In this document: positions 32,058 through 42,100 of the stretch, one piece after another
How the letters are laid out: every line of letters starts with the position of its first letter
Position numbering within the stretch: position 1 is the stretch's first letter
The notes under the pieces: generated by a model
What the model was told of the DNA's origin: nothing
Database searches by the model: none
The model's input: only the letters and a program-made list of their open reading frames with translations
Assembly: GCA_944389555.1 (NCBI GenBank)
Contig: CALXMU010000005.1
Span: forward strand, 1-49,841
DNA: 49,841 nucleotides
Reading direction: 5' to 3'
From: an uncultured Alphaproteobacteria bacterium
GTDB taxonomy: Bacteria; Pseudomonadota; Alphaproteobacteria; Rs-D84
Program-made: the position numbers and the translations under genes

Positions 32058-32134
32058 CAATATAGGCTAAAAATATGGCAGATTTTGTTATTCCGTATGC
32101 ACTTGCTAGAACATGCATTGGCCATTAGATGGGT

Positions 32135-32167
32135 GGCGATATTATAGAAACACTCTAATAAATCGCC
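32135..32167 (+). other. AT-rich hairpin after the orphan gene
   Basis: GGCGAT (32135-32140) pairs with ATCGCC (32162-32167), and inner bases TTATAG/CTCTAATA pair partly. There is no T-run after it, so it is not called a terminator; it could be an mRNA-end hairpin or decayed terminator. The 32058-32190 stretch otherwise shows no gene. Confidence 0.35.
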
Positions 32168-32182
32168 CTGTAAATGTCCGTT

Positions 32183-32212
32183 AAAAAAAGAAACCGCAGT
32201 TATCTGCGGTTT
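32183..32212 (-). terminator. Terminator after tRNA-Lys
   Basis: AAACCGCAG (32191-32199), TTAT loop, CTGCGGTTT (32204-32212). On the minus strand it is followed by a T-run (TTTCTTTTTTT). Confidence 0.85.
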
Positions 32213-32216
32213 ATCT

Positions 32217-32292
32217 TGGTGGGGACACAGGGACTCGAACCCTGGACCCAATGATTAAAAGTCATTTGCTCTACCAACTGAGCTATGTCCCC
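32217..32292 (-). tRNA. tRNA-Lys (anticodon TTT)
   Basis: Minus-strand cloverleaf: acceptor GGGGACA/TGTCCCC, D-arm GCTC-AGTTGGTA-GAGC, anticodon stem AATGA/TCATT with loop CTTTTAA (anticodon TTT), T-loop TTCGAGT in stem CAGGG/CCCTG, and encoded CCA (32217-32219). Confidence 0.97.
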
Positions 32293-32410
32293 AAAACGGA
32301 ACTGGAAGAAAGAACTTTTCTGTTCTTTTTCCAAAGTTCGGGCTCAATTCTGACATATAAAAAATAAAAAATCAAGAAAAAATACACTAGTTTTATATTT
32401 TTTCATGCTT

Positions 32411-33682
32411 TCATAGTTTTTGCCCAATCCTTTTATATTCAACGTTCGCCTTCTTACGCATCTTTGATTCTTCAAGAATATTTCTATAATCCAAAATAAG
32501 CGTTTTTTTATTAAACTCAACGTTTTCTAGTTCCTTAAAATCTGGCCATTCTGTAAGAATAACTATTATGTCCGCATCTTTTATGCAATCGGCAAATGTT
32601 TCTGTAAATATAACATTTTCTTTCAATTCTTTCTTGGAATTAGCCATCGCACGTGGATCGTAGACGTAAATAGGAGTATGGCAAATGTTTTTTATAATGT
32701 CGATTGCAGGACTGTATCTGATGTCATCCGTACCATTCTTAAACGCTAAACCAAGTACAGCAACGCGCGCATCCGAACCTATTTCAGATATATACTTATT
32801 TATACGATTAGCAATATTAAATCTGCGGTCGTGATTGCCTTTTATTGTGCTGGAAACCAATCCTAAGTTTACACCGTGTTGTTTTGCCATATATTCAAGC
32901 GCATTTGTGTCTTTCGGAAAACAACTGCCGCCATAGCCTATGCCCGCATTTAAGAACTTGCGACCAATTCTAGAATCTAAACCCATACCTGCCGCAACGT
33001 CGGCAACATCTGCATCAATTTGTTCACATAAGTCAGATATCTCATTTATAAAGTGAATCTTTGTTGCAAGAAATGCGTTCGAAGCGTATTTAATTAGTTC
33101 AGCAGAATGCCTGTTCGTGCGTATTATCTTTTCAGCGGGTATGTGCGGAGAATATAATGCTTTTATTTTATTATAAGCATCAACGTTGTCTGTGCCGATT
33201 ATGATTCTATCTGGATTAAAGAAGTCTTGTAAAGCATATCCTTCACGTAAAAATTCTGGCATTGATACAACGGTTACATCTGTTCTGTTTATTATGCGTT
33301 CTATTTCATCATTCGTTCCAATCGGAACCGTAGATTTTGTTGCTACAATAGTACCGCTTTTTAAGTAGGGTTTTATGTCTTGCGTTGCTTGATAAATGTA
33401 TTCTAAGTTCGCCGAACCATCATCTGACATAGGGGTACCAACGGCAAGAATGATTAGTTCCGCATCTTTTATAACCGACATATCACCGGTAAAAGTTAAA
33501 TTTGATTTTATTTTTTCATATAATTCTTGCAATCCATCTTCGTATAAAGGAATTGTCCCAGATTGTAGAACTTTCAGTTTTTCGGGGTTATTATCTATAC
33601 ACACAACATCATTACCAAAACTTGCTAGACCGCATGCGGTTGGAAGCCCAACATAACCAGAACCAATTACTGCTATATGCAT
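32411..33682 (-). CDS. ugd: UDP-glucose 6-dehydrogenase family protein
   Basis: 423 residues. Oxidises UDP-glucose twice with NAD to UDP-glucuronate, a precursor of acidic surface glycans. N-terminal Rossmann fold (IAVIGSGYVGLPTACGLASF), central dimer helix, catalytic Cys in YGGSCFPKD, and C-terminal domain with VAVLGLAFKNGTDDIRYSPA. Single gene on the minus strand between tRNA-Lys and tatD. A UDP-ManNAc or GDP-mannose dehydrogenase is less likely given the catalytic-loop sequence, but the substrate is not proved. Confidence 0.88.
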   Translation of the reverse strand: MHIAVIGSGYVGLPTACGLASFGNDVVCIDNNPEKLKVLQSGTIPLYEDGLQELYEKIKSNLTFTGDMSVIKDAELIILAVGTPMSDDGSANLEYIYQATQDIKPYLKSGTIVATKSTVPIGTNDEIERIINRTDVTVVSMPEFLREGYALQDFFNPDRIIIGTDNVDAYNKIKALYSPHIPAEKIIRTNRHSAELIKYASNAFLATKIHFINEISDLCEQIDADVADVAAGMGLDSRIGRKFLNAGIGYGGSCFPKDTNALEYMAKQHGVNLGLVSSTIKGNHDRRFNIANRINKYISEIGSDARVAVLGLAFKNGTDDIRYSPAIDIIKNICHTPIYVYDPRAMANSKKELKENVIFTETFADCIKDADIIVILTEWPDFKELENVEFNKKTLILDYRNILEESKMRKKANVEYKRIGQKL

Positions 33683-33786
33683 GATATATCCTTTTCTTTC
33701 TGTATAGGTTTTAATACATCTTTTTTATAATATTTTCAATATAATATTTTCTTGGCAAAGGGTTAAAAAGGATTTATGGTTTATAT

Positions 33787-34515
33787 ATGCTAAAATATAT
33801 TGATGCACATTGTCATTTGCAAAATATTGAAGATATATCTGCCGAATTACCTAAGGCAATGTCGGCGGGCATTTACGGTTTTATTTGTAATGCAACAGAA
33901 CCAAATGATTGGAATTCCGTTTTAAATTTGATACATAGATATGAAAATATTTATGGGTGCATAGGCGTACATCCGTGGCATGTAAATTTATTGTCAGATG
34001 GTTGGGAACTTAAAATGCATTCAATTTTGCGTCAGAATCCAGATTTAATGGTAGGTGAGATAGGTTTAGATAAACTGCATCCCAACATAGAGTTACAAGA
34101 GCAAGTTTTTATTAAGCAACTGGATATGGCTCATAAATTAAATCGTGTTGCTCATATTCATTGCGTGGGCTCTTGGGATATTATGCTACGTATATTAAAG
34201 TTGCACAAAGAACGTCTACCGAAGACTATGATTTTTCATAGTTTTACAGGTTCTGTCGAAATACAAAATCAATTATTGCGAGATTATAATGTGTTATTTT
34301 CGTTTTCATCTATGATTTTGGACGGGCGAAGAGCGCGCTTGGCAGAAACTGTTAAGTATTCGCCGATAGGGAAAATATTGGCAGAAAGTGATGATAAAAA
34401 ACCTGAAATTATAATAGATATTATAAAGCGCATCGGAGAAATAAAAGGGATTGCGCCAGAAAAAATTACCGATAAAATTTATAAAAATACATTGGATATA
34501 TTAAAAAATGGATAG
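33787..34515 (+). CDS. TatD-family metal-dependent hydrolase
   Basis: 242 residues. TIM-barrel nuclease family: YIDAHCHL (metal-binding His pair), IGVHPWHV, VGEIGLDKLH (metal Glu), HIHCVG, HSFTGS and a final Asp in LAESDD. Relatives trim DNA or tRNA 3' ends or act in quality control. The final 'eTDaP' motif is altered to ESDDK. A few bases of overlap with tcdA indicate one transcript; ribosome-binding AAAGGA precedes the ATG. Confidence 0.85.
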   Translation: MLKYIDAHCHLQNIEDISAELPKAMSAGIYGFICNATEPNDWNSVLNLIHRYENIYGCIGVHPWHVNLLSDGWELKMHSILRQNPDLMVGEIGLDKLHPNIELQEQVFIKQLDMAHKLNRVAHIHCVGSWDIMLRILKLHKERLPKTMIFHSFTGSVEIQNQLLRDYNVLFSFSSMILDGRRARLAETVKYSPIGKILAESDDKKPEIIIDIIKRIGEIKGIAPEKITDKIYKNTLDILKNG

Positions 34516-35182
34516 ATTAAACAGAACGCTTTTATTATTTGGCGATAAGGCCATTGAAAAACTTCGGGAATCAACGGTTATGGTCGTCGGTTGTGGTGCG
34601 GTTGGTTCGTTCGCGATTGAGGCTTTGGCGCGTGCAGGAATTGGTAATTTAATAATAATAGACTTTGATAAAATAGAAGAGTCAAATATCAATAGACAGA
34701 TTTTCGCGTTAAATTCTACGCTCGGGCGCCTGAAAGTTAAGGCTGCTGCAGAACGTATTTCTGATATAAATCCAAATATACATACTGTCGCATTGAATTT
34801 GTTCTTTGACGAAAATGTGGAATTAGATTTTGTACCGGACTTTGTAATTGATGCAATTGATACGGTTCCATCAAAAGTGGCTTTATATAAATGGTGTACC
34901 GAACGCGATATTCCTTTTATATCCAGTATGGGGGCGGCCAGGAAAACAGATCCTACACAAATTAAAATTGCGAAAGTTTCTAAAACGTCGGTTTGTCCGT
35001 TGGCGGCAAAAATACGAAAATTAGTTCGTGAGAATAAATTGGCGGATTTTGATGTGGTGTATTCTACAGAAATACCAGACGAGAAGGTGTTGAAGGGGCG
35101 CGTGTTCGGTTCTGTTGTGACTGTAACTGGTACGTTCGGTTTGTTTATGGCTAACTATGCGATAAAAGAACTTATAAAATGA
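34508..35182 (+). CDS. tcdA: tRNA threonylcarbamoyladenosine dehydratase
   Basis: 224 residues. ThiF/E1-like enzyme that uses ATP to convert t6A37 of tRNA into its cyclic form. Adenylation motif VMVVGCGAVGSFAIEALARA, IDFDKIEESNINRQIFAL, the DAIDTV strand, SSMGAARKTDPTQI and VCPLAAKIRKL. It lacks the C-terminal hydrophobic extension of E. coli TcdA. Overlaps the tatD-type gene by 8 bases. HesA/MoeB-like proteins are the main alternative, but NRQ with RFxLFG spacing fits TcdA. Confidence 0.87.
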   Translation: MDRLNRTLLLFGDKAIEKLRESTVMVVGCGAVGSFAIEALARAGIGNLIIIDFDKIEESNINRQIFALNSTLGRLKVKAAAERISDINPNIHTVALNLFFDENVELDFVPDFVIDAIDTVPSKVALYKWCTERDIPFISSMGAARKTDPTQIKIAKVSKTSVCPLAAKIRKLVRENKLADFDVVYSTEIPDEKVLKGRVFGSVVTVTGTFGLFMANYAIKELIK

Positions 35183-35272
35183 TGATGTGGATTCGGCAAT
35201 TCGTTACAGTGTATGTTTGTAAAATCCTTGGTTTTCTTGAATAAGAACCTTTTCCTAAACATTGTATTGCGA

Positions 35273-35301
35273 TTGAAACGGGTTCATAAAGAGTTTATAA
35301 T
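35273..35301 (+). promoter_or_regulatory. Promoter of the DUF378 gene
   Basis: TTGAAA (35273-35278), 17-base spacer, perfect TATAAT (35296-35301). A leader of about 42 nt ends in AAAGGAGAAAA before the ATG. Confidence 0.7.
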
Positions 35302-35350
35302 GGTTCTGTCTTGATAAAGACATAACAATCTTTAAAAGGAGAAAAAAGAG

Positions 35351-35566
35351 ATGAGAGGATTGACAACATTTGTGTTGATTCCATTGACTATTATTGGGGC
35401 CTTGAACTGGGGTCTGATAGGTATCTTTGGTTTTGACTTGGTTGCATTTATTTTTGGACCAGCAACCATTGCCAGCAGTATCGTGTACAGCATAATTGGT
35501 ATAGCGGCGCTGGTGTGGTTGATATGGTTAATAATAGATCGACCAGAACGTAATGAAGATCGTTAA
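35351..35566 (+). CDS. DUF378 family small membrane protein
   Basis: 71 residues with two transmembrane helices (about 5-25 and 38-62). The first helix carries the family phrase IIGALNWGLIGIFGFDLVAF. Family function is not known. It has a strong promoter and an AAGGAG site 8 bases before the ATG, so it is likely well expressed. A single gene with a terminator after it. Confidence 0.85.
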   Translation: MRGLTTFVLIPLTIIGALNWGLIGIFGFDLVAFIFGPATIASSIVYSIIGIAALVWLIWLIIDRPERNEDR

Positions 35567-35595
35567 ATAAAATATTCTGAGTTTTCATGTCATGT

Positions 35596-35644
35596 GCCCT
35601 GTATGAATATTGCTTATCAGCATAAACGTACGGGGCGTTTTTTT
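35596..35644 (+). terminator. Terminator after the DUF378 gene
   Basis: GCCCTGTA (35596-35603) and TACGGGGC (35629-35636) form an 8-bp stem with one G-T pair and a long loop, followed by seven T. Confidence 0.6.
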
Positions 35645-35822
35645 AGCGTAGAAGATAAAAAAACGAAAAATATCTAAAAAATACAGACAATAAAATTGTT
35701 TATATTGATTATTATTAAAAAGTGTATTAAATATAAATATTACTGGATTTAAGAAATTTTTTGTTGCAAACTATTGACCGTCGGATTGTCCCTGGTCAAG
35801 AATCTTGAACAGTCTTGAAAAC

Positions 35823-35843
35823 TCAGGAAATAGAATTTCCTGA
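35823..35843 (+). promoter_or_regulatory. Perfect inverted repeat before the polysaccharide cluster
   Basis: TCAGGAAAT-AGA-ATTTCCTGA, 9-bp arms, directly before the AAAGGAG ribosome-binding site of the first glycosyltransferase gene. A second partial repeat (GGTCAAGA-ATCTTGAAC) lies just upstream. It could be an operator or an mRNA hairpin that controls entry into the cluster. The stretch 35645-35822 is AT-rich and holds no gene. Confidence 0.45.
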
Positions 35844-35857
35844 TTAAAGGAGCAATT

Positions 35858-37006
35858 ATGAAAATAGCGTTTTGCATACCTGATATGATTATAGGGGGTG
35901 TGGAAACCGTTTTTATCAGAACATTGGACGGTATGCTGAAAAGTATTACCAGTTGTCCTGCGTATAAAGATATAGATGTCTGTATAATAACGCATGCCAG
36001 AATAACAGAACCGTTATATAAAGATTGGTTACAAAAGCATGGGGTAGAAGTTTTCGTTTGTTACCCGATGCAGAATTGGTTTGAAGGAATTGCCAAATAC
36101 ACTAACTTTTTCCCGTTAAAGCAGTTAAGAAAACTTACTTTTAGTCTTTATAAAAAGCTAAAGCGCCGAAATTTAAAGAATAAGTTTTCCGATATAGATT
36201 TATTCATAGACTATAAAAATTGCTCGTTTTTTAAAGAATTGAAATGTATTGATAAGCAGAAAATAGCTTGGGTACACGGTACTGTCGGATATTTGCATGA
36301 TATAGGCGTTGATAAACATTTAGACTTTTATGATAAAATAGTTGGTCTGACAGACGATTTTGTCACGGATTTTAAGAATCTTTTCCCGTATTTATCGGAT
36401 AGGGTTACGCGAATTTATAATCCGATAGAAAAAGAAGAAGTTGTTGACCTAGCCATTAAAGGCAATAGTATGCCTGGTGAATATTTCTGTCATGTATCTA
36501 GGTTGGAAAACGTGCAGAAAGATTTAAGAACTTTGATTTTGGCTTTTGAGCAATTTTATTTACATAACTCATGCCCTGACGTTAAATTAGTAATAATAGG
36601 GGGCGGACCAAAAGAGCGAGAGGTAAGAAAGTTTGTTTCGACGTTAAAATGTGCGGAAAATGTTGTTTTTACTGGGGTTTTGAAAAATCCGTTTGGGTAT
36701 ATGAAAAATGCATTAGCAAATATTTTATCTTCTAAAATTGAAGGATTGCCTACGGTACTATTAGAATCTATGGCATTAGAAACTTTATGTGTTTCTGCGG
36801 ATTGTCAATATGGTCCTCGTGAAATACTGTTGAATGGGGAAGCTGGTATATTGTTTGATGTTGGGGACATAAATCAGTTATCTAACATAATGACGGATAT
36901 TTATCAAAAACGTATTGATACGAATAAATTTGTGAAAAGGGCAACAGAATCATTGTCTCGGTTCTCTGCTCAGAAAGTAAACGAACAAATAATGGATTTA
37001 TTATGA
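35858..37006 (+). CDS. Family 4 glycosyltransferase
   Basis: 382 residues, GT-B fold. N-terminal IAFCIPDMIIGGVETVFIRT is the glycine-rich acceptor loop; HVSRLENVQKDLRTLILAFE starts the C-terminal donor domain. SSKIEGLPTVLLESMALETL is the EX7E donor-binding motif, followed by GPREIL. It adds a sugar to a lipid-linked glycan at the cytoplasmic membrane face. First gene of a tightly packed plus-strand cluster; its stop overlaps the next start. Confidence 0.9.
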   Translation: MKIAFCIPDMIIGGVETVFIRTLDGMLKSITSCPAYKDIDVCIITHARITEPLYKDWLQKHGVEVFVCYPMQNWFEGIAKYTNFFPLKQLRKLTFSLYKKLKRRNLKNKFSDIDLFIDYKNCSFFKELKCIDKQKIAWVHGTVGYLHDIGVDKHLDFYDKIVGLTDDFVTDFKNLFPYLSDRVTRIYNPIEKEEVVDLAIKGNSMPGEYFCHVSRLENVQKDLRTLILAFEQFYLHNSCPDVKLVIIGGGPKEREVRKFVSTLKCAENVVFTGVLKNPFGYMKNALANILSSKIEGLPTVLLESMALETLCVSADCQYGPREILLNGEAGILFDVGDINQLSNIMTDIYQKRIDTNKFVKRATESLSRFSAQKVNEQIMDLL

Positions 37007-37944
37007 GTGTAAAGCGACTGTTTTTATTCGCTGCATATGATAAAGAAGGTATCATAGATGATACTTTGCTACATTACTTACGTTGTTTATCGGATTACGG
37101 CGATGTTGCGTTTGTAATGGATAATTTCGCCGAAAAATCCGAATTAAACAAATTAAAAGAAATTCCAAATATTTTATATTATTCGGCAGAACGTCACGGT
37201 GAGTACGATTTCGGGTCTTATAAACGTTGCTATCAATGGGCCAATAAAAAAAGATTATTAAATAAGTATGATTGGGTTTATTTGGTAAATGACAGCGTTT
37301 ATGGCCCGTTGTTTGATATAAGAAGTGTGTTGGAAGACTTAGAATCAAGAGGCGTTGATTTAACTGGTATGATTGATTTTACCAATAAATTTACTCCTCG
37401 TCAGGTTCAATCTTGGTTTGTCGGATTAAGTAGGAAAGTTGCTGATTCTGAGTTTATAAAGAATTTTATGAATTCTGTAAGTGCGCAAACGGATAAACAA
37501 TTGATTGTTTTGAAATATGAAGTTGGTTTGTCGCAAGAAGTATTACGTCATGGTTACAAAATGTCTACGTATATAAGCGGTGAAAAAGGTGAACCGCAAC
37601 ATCGTGTATATGATGAACCTTTGGAGATGCTAAAGCTTGGACTGCCATTCATAAAAAAACAAGGGTTAGTAAATTTACATGGAATGCAATATTTGTACCC
37701 GTATACTACAGAGGTTTTTGTAGATCAGATTTATCGTAATGCTGTTCGTACGGGTATCAGTCTGGTTCCGTTGGCTGTAACTCAATTTGAAAAACCTAAG
37801 TATGAAAAGTGGTATCGGTTGACTCTTTGGGGAATCCCCTTGCTGACAATTTACCGTCAACGGCACGATACTGGTGGTGTAACTTGTTACCGAGCATATT
37901 TGTTAGATTATGTTCCATTGATTAAGGTGTTTAGAAGGAAATAA
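37003..37944 (+). CDS. RgpF-family rhamnan-synthesis-like protein
   Basis: 313 residues. RHGEYDFGSYKRCYQW and LVNDSVYGPLFDI are the two hallmark blocks of the RgpF family (rhamnan synthesis F, GT-A-like). Members extend or modify rhamnose-rich and other surface polysaccharides. The C-terminal tail (LTLWGIPLLTIY, LLDYVPLIKVFRRK) shows the same short IPLL-type motif as the GT2 at 8282. Overlaps the GT4 gene by 4 bases. Confidence 0.82.
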   Translation: MSVKRLFLFAAYDKEGIIDDTLLHYLRCLSDYGDVAFVMDNFAEKSELNKLKEIPNILYYSAERHGEYDFGSYKRCYQWANKKRLLNKYDWVYLVNDSVYGPLFDIRSVLEDLESRGVDLTGMIDFTNKFTPRQVQSWFVGLSRKVADSEFIKNFMNSVSAQTDKQLIVLKYEVGLSQEVLRHGYKMSTYISGEKGEPQHRVYDEPLEMLKLGLPFIKKQGLVNLHGMQYLYPYTTEVFVDQIYRNAVRTGISLVPLAVTQFEKPKYEKWYRLTLWGIPLLTIYRQRHDTGGVTCYRAYLLDYVPLIKVFRRK

Positions 37945-37945
37945 G

Positions 37946-39124
37946 TTGGCTGGTAATATCAGATTTTCAGTAATAATGCCGACTTATAATCGCAAGCATT
38001 GCATTTGTGATGCGATTGATAGTGTTTTAAGTCAGACTTTCCAGGATTTTGAGCTTATAGTTGTGGATGATGGTTCTGATGACGGAACAGGTCGAATGAT
38101 ACAAAATTTATATCAGGACGAGTTAAAATCTAAAAAGTTAAGGTATGTAAACTTTGCGCAACATATGGGGGTGTGCTTCGCAAGAAATGAGGGGCTAAAG
38201 CAGGCAAAGTACGATTGGATTGCTTATTGCGATACCGATAATATATGGGATAAGAGTTTTTTATATGAATTTGCTGTGGGAATAAAAGAAAATCCTAATA
38301 AAAAATGTTTTTACGCCAAATTAAAAAAGAAAAGCACAGGTAAAATTTTTGGTGTGCCGGAATTTGATAGGAATAAGTTATTTTTAGGTAATTACATAGA
38401 CTTAGGTGTGTTTGTGCATGAGCGGTCTTTATATTTGAAATACGGTGGTTTTGACGAAAATCTTAAAAGATTAGTAGATTTTGATTTAATTCTTACATAT
38501 ACGAAACATGAGCAACCGATTTTTATAGACAAATGCGTTTTACTTTATAATGATATGAATGACTTCCCAAGAATTTCTAGTGCGGAGGATTTTGATAAGG
38601 CTTCTAAAATTATAATGAAAAAACATCGTATACGAAAACAACATGGTAAAAAGGTAGGAAAAATGTCTTTGCTACGATTAAAAAAGCATTTAGGTTTAAT
38701 AAGTGCTGAAGAATACGAAAGGTTTTATATAAGGGATTTAATAAAGTCTTCACAGTTGTTTGATGAAAAGTGGTATTTAACCAAGTATCCCGAAGTAGCA
38801 CAAACAAAGAAAGATCCAATTGAGCATTATTTGGAACAGGGCTGGAAAGATGGTTATAACCCTTCTCAAAAATTTGATAATGATGCTTATTTACAATCTT
38901 ATCCGGATGTTGCCGCCGCACAGACGTGTCCCTTATTACATTATATAAATCACGGTAGAAACGAGGGGCGGTATGTAAAAACGCTTTCCGGAGAGGAACT
39001 TTTATTCCCGAAAAAATACGGGACAAGTTTTATAGAAAAATTGAGTAATATTCTTGATTACCCGATAAAAGTAAGAGAAGATTACGAGAATTTAAAGTCC
39101 GAGATGAAAAGTATGCAAAAATAA
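37946..39124 (+). CDS. Family 2 glycosyltransferase with C-terminal YPDV-type repeats
   Basis: 392 residues from a TTG start one base after the previous stop (AGAAGGAAA site). GT-A domain: FSVIMPTYNRKHCICDAIDS, VVDDGSDDGT, and CDTDN as the metal motif. After about residue 255 come two copies of a roughly 42-residue repeat, FDEKWYLTKYPEVAQT, then PIEHYLEQGWKDGYNP, and FDNDAYLQSYPDVAAAQ, then PLLHYINHGRNEGRY. This repeat is common at the ends of bacterial glycan enzymes and of unknown purpose, perhaps docking. A short coiled tail ends the protein. Confidence 0.87.
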   Translation: MAGNIRFSVIMPTYNRKHCICDAIDSVLSQTFQDFELIVVDDGSDDGTGRMIQNLYQDELKSKKLRYVNFAQHMGVCFARNEGLKQAKYDWIAYCDTDNIWDKSFLYEFAVGIKENPNKKCFYAKLKKKSTGKIFGVPEFDRNKLFLGNYIDLGVFVHERSLYLKYGGFDENLKRLVDFDLILTYTKHEQPIFIDKCVLLYNDMNDFPRISSAEDFDKASKIIMKKHRIRKQHGKKVGKMSLLRLKKHLGLISAEEYERFYIRDLIKSSQLFDEKWYLTKYPEVAQTKKDPIEHYLEQGWKDGYNPSQKFDNDAYLQSYPDVAAAQTCPLLHYINHGRNEGRYVKTLSGEELLFPKKYGTSFIEKLSNILDYPIKVREDYENLKSEMKSMQK

Positions 39125-39143
39125 AAACAAGCGGGTTTGTATC

Positions 39144-42100
39144 ATGGCAAAGAAAAATAAAAAAAAGATATTATATAAATCTAATGTTTCCAAAAAGACG
39201 GCGGCGGTACAAAATATAATAAAAGTAAAAAATGCCGAAGGTGAAACCGATACTCAGGCTACGGTTATAGTTAAAAATAATATAAACTATACGCCTAAGG
39301 TTAGCGTGATAATTCCTGTATATAATGTTGCAGAATATTTGCCAGAATGCTTGGATAGCGTTATTAAACAAACCCTGAAAGAAATAGAAATTATTTGCGT
39401 AGATGACGGTAGTACGGATAATTCTGTAGAAATATTGAAAGAATATGCAAGTAAGGACAACAGAATTACTGTAATCGTTCAGAAAAATTTACATGCGGGT
39501 GTTGCACGCAATGCAGGTTTGGCGGTTGCCAAAGGTAAATATTTGTCTTTCTTGGATAGTGATGACTTTTTTGAACCCACATTACTAGAAGAGAACTATA
39601 AAATTGCCGAAAAAGAAAATGTTGATTTAGTATTTTATCAATACCATACCTATAACAATGATACAAAAGAGATAGAAAGAACAGGCGGAATTAATTTTGA
39701 GTGCCCTGTAAATGAAGAAGGGTATGGGGTTATATCTGTAAAAGATGTGACCGATAGAATATTTACCATATGTAATCCAATGCCGTGGAACAAGCTGATA
39801 AGAAAAGACTTGATAGATAAAAATCAAATACGTTTTCAATCTTTGACCGCGTCAAATGATGTTTATTTTTCTTTGGTTGCTTTGGCGTGTTCAGATAAAA
39901 TAGCGCTATTTTATAAACCTTTTGTTTATTATCGCCATAATAGAAAAGATTCATTAAAGAACAATCGCGATAAAAATCCATTTAATTTTTATGAAGCGTA
40001 TAAAGGGGTTTATCGTACTTTAAATAATAAAAATTTGTATGATGAATATAAAAGTTCTTTTTTAAGAACGTTGGTATCTTCTTCTTTCTGGACGATGGAA
40101 CATACAGACGCTATGCGTACCACGGTTCGTAATTTTATAAAAGAAAGAATCGTTCCGGAATTTAACATAACTGGTTCTGATAAAGAGCAGCTGCCGAAGC
40201 ATTTGATAGATAAATTAAATCGCCTAGAAGAACCAGAGGTTATAATATCTTTGACGTCTTTCCCGGCACGTATAGGTACTGTCAATCAAACGATTGAAAG
40301 TTTGTTGAATCAGACTATGAAAGCAGACAGGGTTATTTTATGGCTTGCGCCAGAACAATTTCCAAATAAAGAAGCAGATTTACCACAGGAATTATTAGAT
40401 CTAAGGGAAAAGGGGTTAACGATAGATTGGTATCATGATATAAGGTCATATAAAAAATTGATACCTGCGTTAAAAAAGTACCCTGATGCTATAATTGTTA
40501 CGGCAGATGACGATTTGATATTCAAGAATAACTGGTTATCGCTATTATATTCAGCATATTTGAAAGACAAAACTAAAATATGGAGTCACCGTATAACAAG
40601 ACTATATAGAAGCAGCGGTAAAATGCATATTCTAGATAGATCGTTATACTTAAATGAAAATGGTGATTATAAGCAAGAATTAAAATTTGGTAACGCGTTT
40701 AATAAATTGACTGGTGGTGCAGGGTCTTTGTACCCGCCGAAGTCTTTGCATCCTGATGTTATGGATGAAGATGCGTTTATGAAATTGGCGCCGACAAGTG
40801 ATGATATATGGTTTTGGATACAGGCAATTAGAAATGGTTTTAAGGTTGCGGTTGTAGACAATAACTTATATAAACTGCAATATGTACCAGGCAGCCAAGA
40901 AGAAAGTTTGTATAAAATAAATGATGCGGGTGGGCATAGCGTATTTTTTACCCATTTGAATAACATAATGGCAAATTATAAAGACGTTGAAAAAATATTT
41001 AACGAAGATCAAAAAGAAAATGAACAAGCATTAAAAGAAACGAAAAAAGCCCTTAGGAATAAGTATAAAGATCAATTATGTGATTGGTATAAACGGGTTA
41101 CTGGGCATTATCTGAATTTGGATAATCCCAAACGTTTCAACGAAAAGATTCAGTGGTTAAAGTTATATGCTTCTACGCCGATAAAAACTAGATTGGCGGA
41201 TAAGTTTTTGGTTCGTGATTGGGTAAAGGAAAAAATCGGGGAAGAATATTTAATCCCATTGTTGGGTGTTTATGATAAATTTGAAGATATTGATTTTTCA
41301 AAATTACCGGATAGGTTTGTTATAAAGTGTAATCATGGTTGTGCGTATAATATTATTGTAAAGGACAAATCACAATTAGATTTGGCAGAAGTAAAAGCAA
41401 AATTAGACAAATGGATGTCAGAGAATTTTGCGTTTAGATGGGGTTATGAGCTTCAATATCGTGATATTCCACCGAAAATTATTATTGAGAAATATATGGA
41501 GGATGAAAGCGGTGAATTACGCGATTACAAAATATCATGTTTTAACGGTCAACCAGAATTTATTTGGATAGACAGTGATAGATTTGTTGATCATAAAAGA
41601 AACTTATATGATATCAATTGGAATCAGTTAAATTGTAAGGTAAATTCAAGGTACAACACGTTTAAGTCACCAGAAAAGCCGAAATGTCTGGCAGAAATGA
41701 TAGAGTTGGCGAAAGTTTTAAGTAAAGAATTTCAATATGTTCGCGTTGATTTTTATATTATAAACGGTAAACTTTACTTTGGTGAGATGACATTTACTTC
41801 TTCGTCTGGTACCGAAGATATAACGCCAAAATCTTTTGAGGCGGCTCTTGCGAGGAAAATAAAGTTACCGAAATTGGCGTATGATATTGATACAGGCGAA
41901 TATTATAAATTACCGAAAAAGAGTAGATTAAAGTCATATTTATTATTCCCGTATTATTTATATAAATTAAAGGGTGCGAAAAAAGAATATAAAAACATCA
42001 CAATTAAGAATATTGAAAAACAATTATTGGCAATTCGTTTGGATGTAAAGAATAACGGGGCTGAAAGTAATAATATTGATGTTGTTGCCCCAAATACTAG

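Noticed and set aside
32135-32167. Hairpin as terminator of the 813-residue orphan gene
   Set aside because: No T-run after the stem; listed only as a hairpin.
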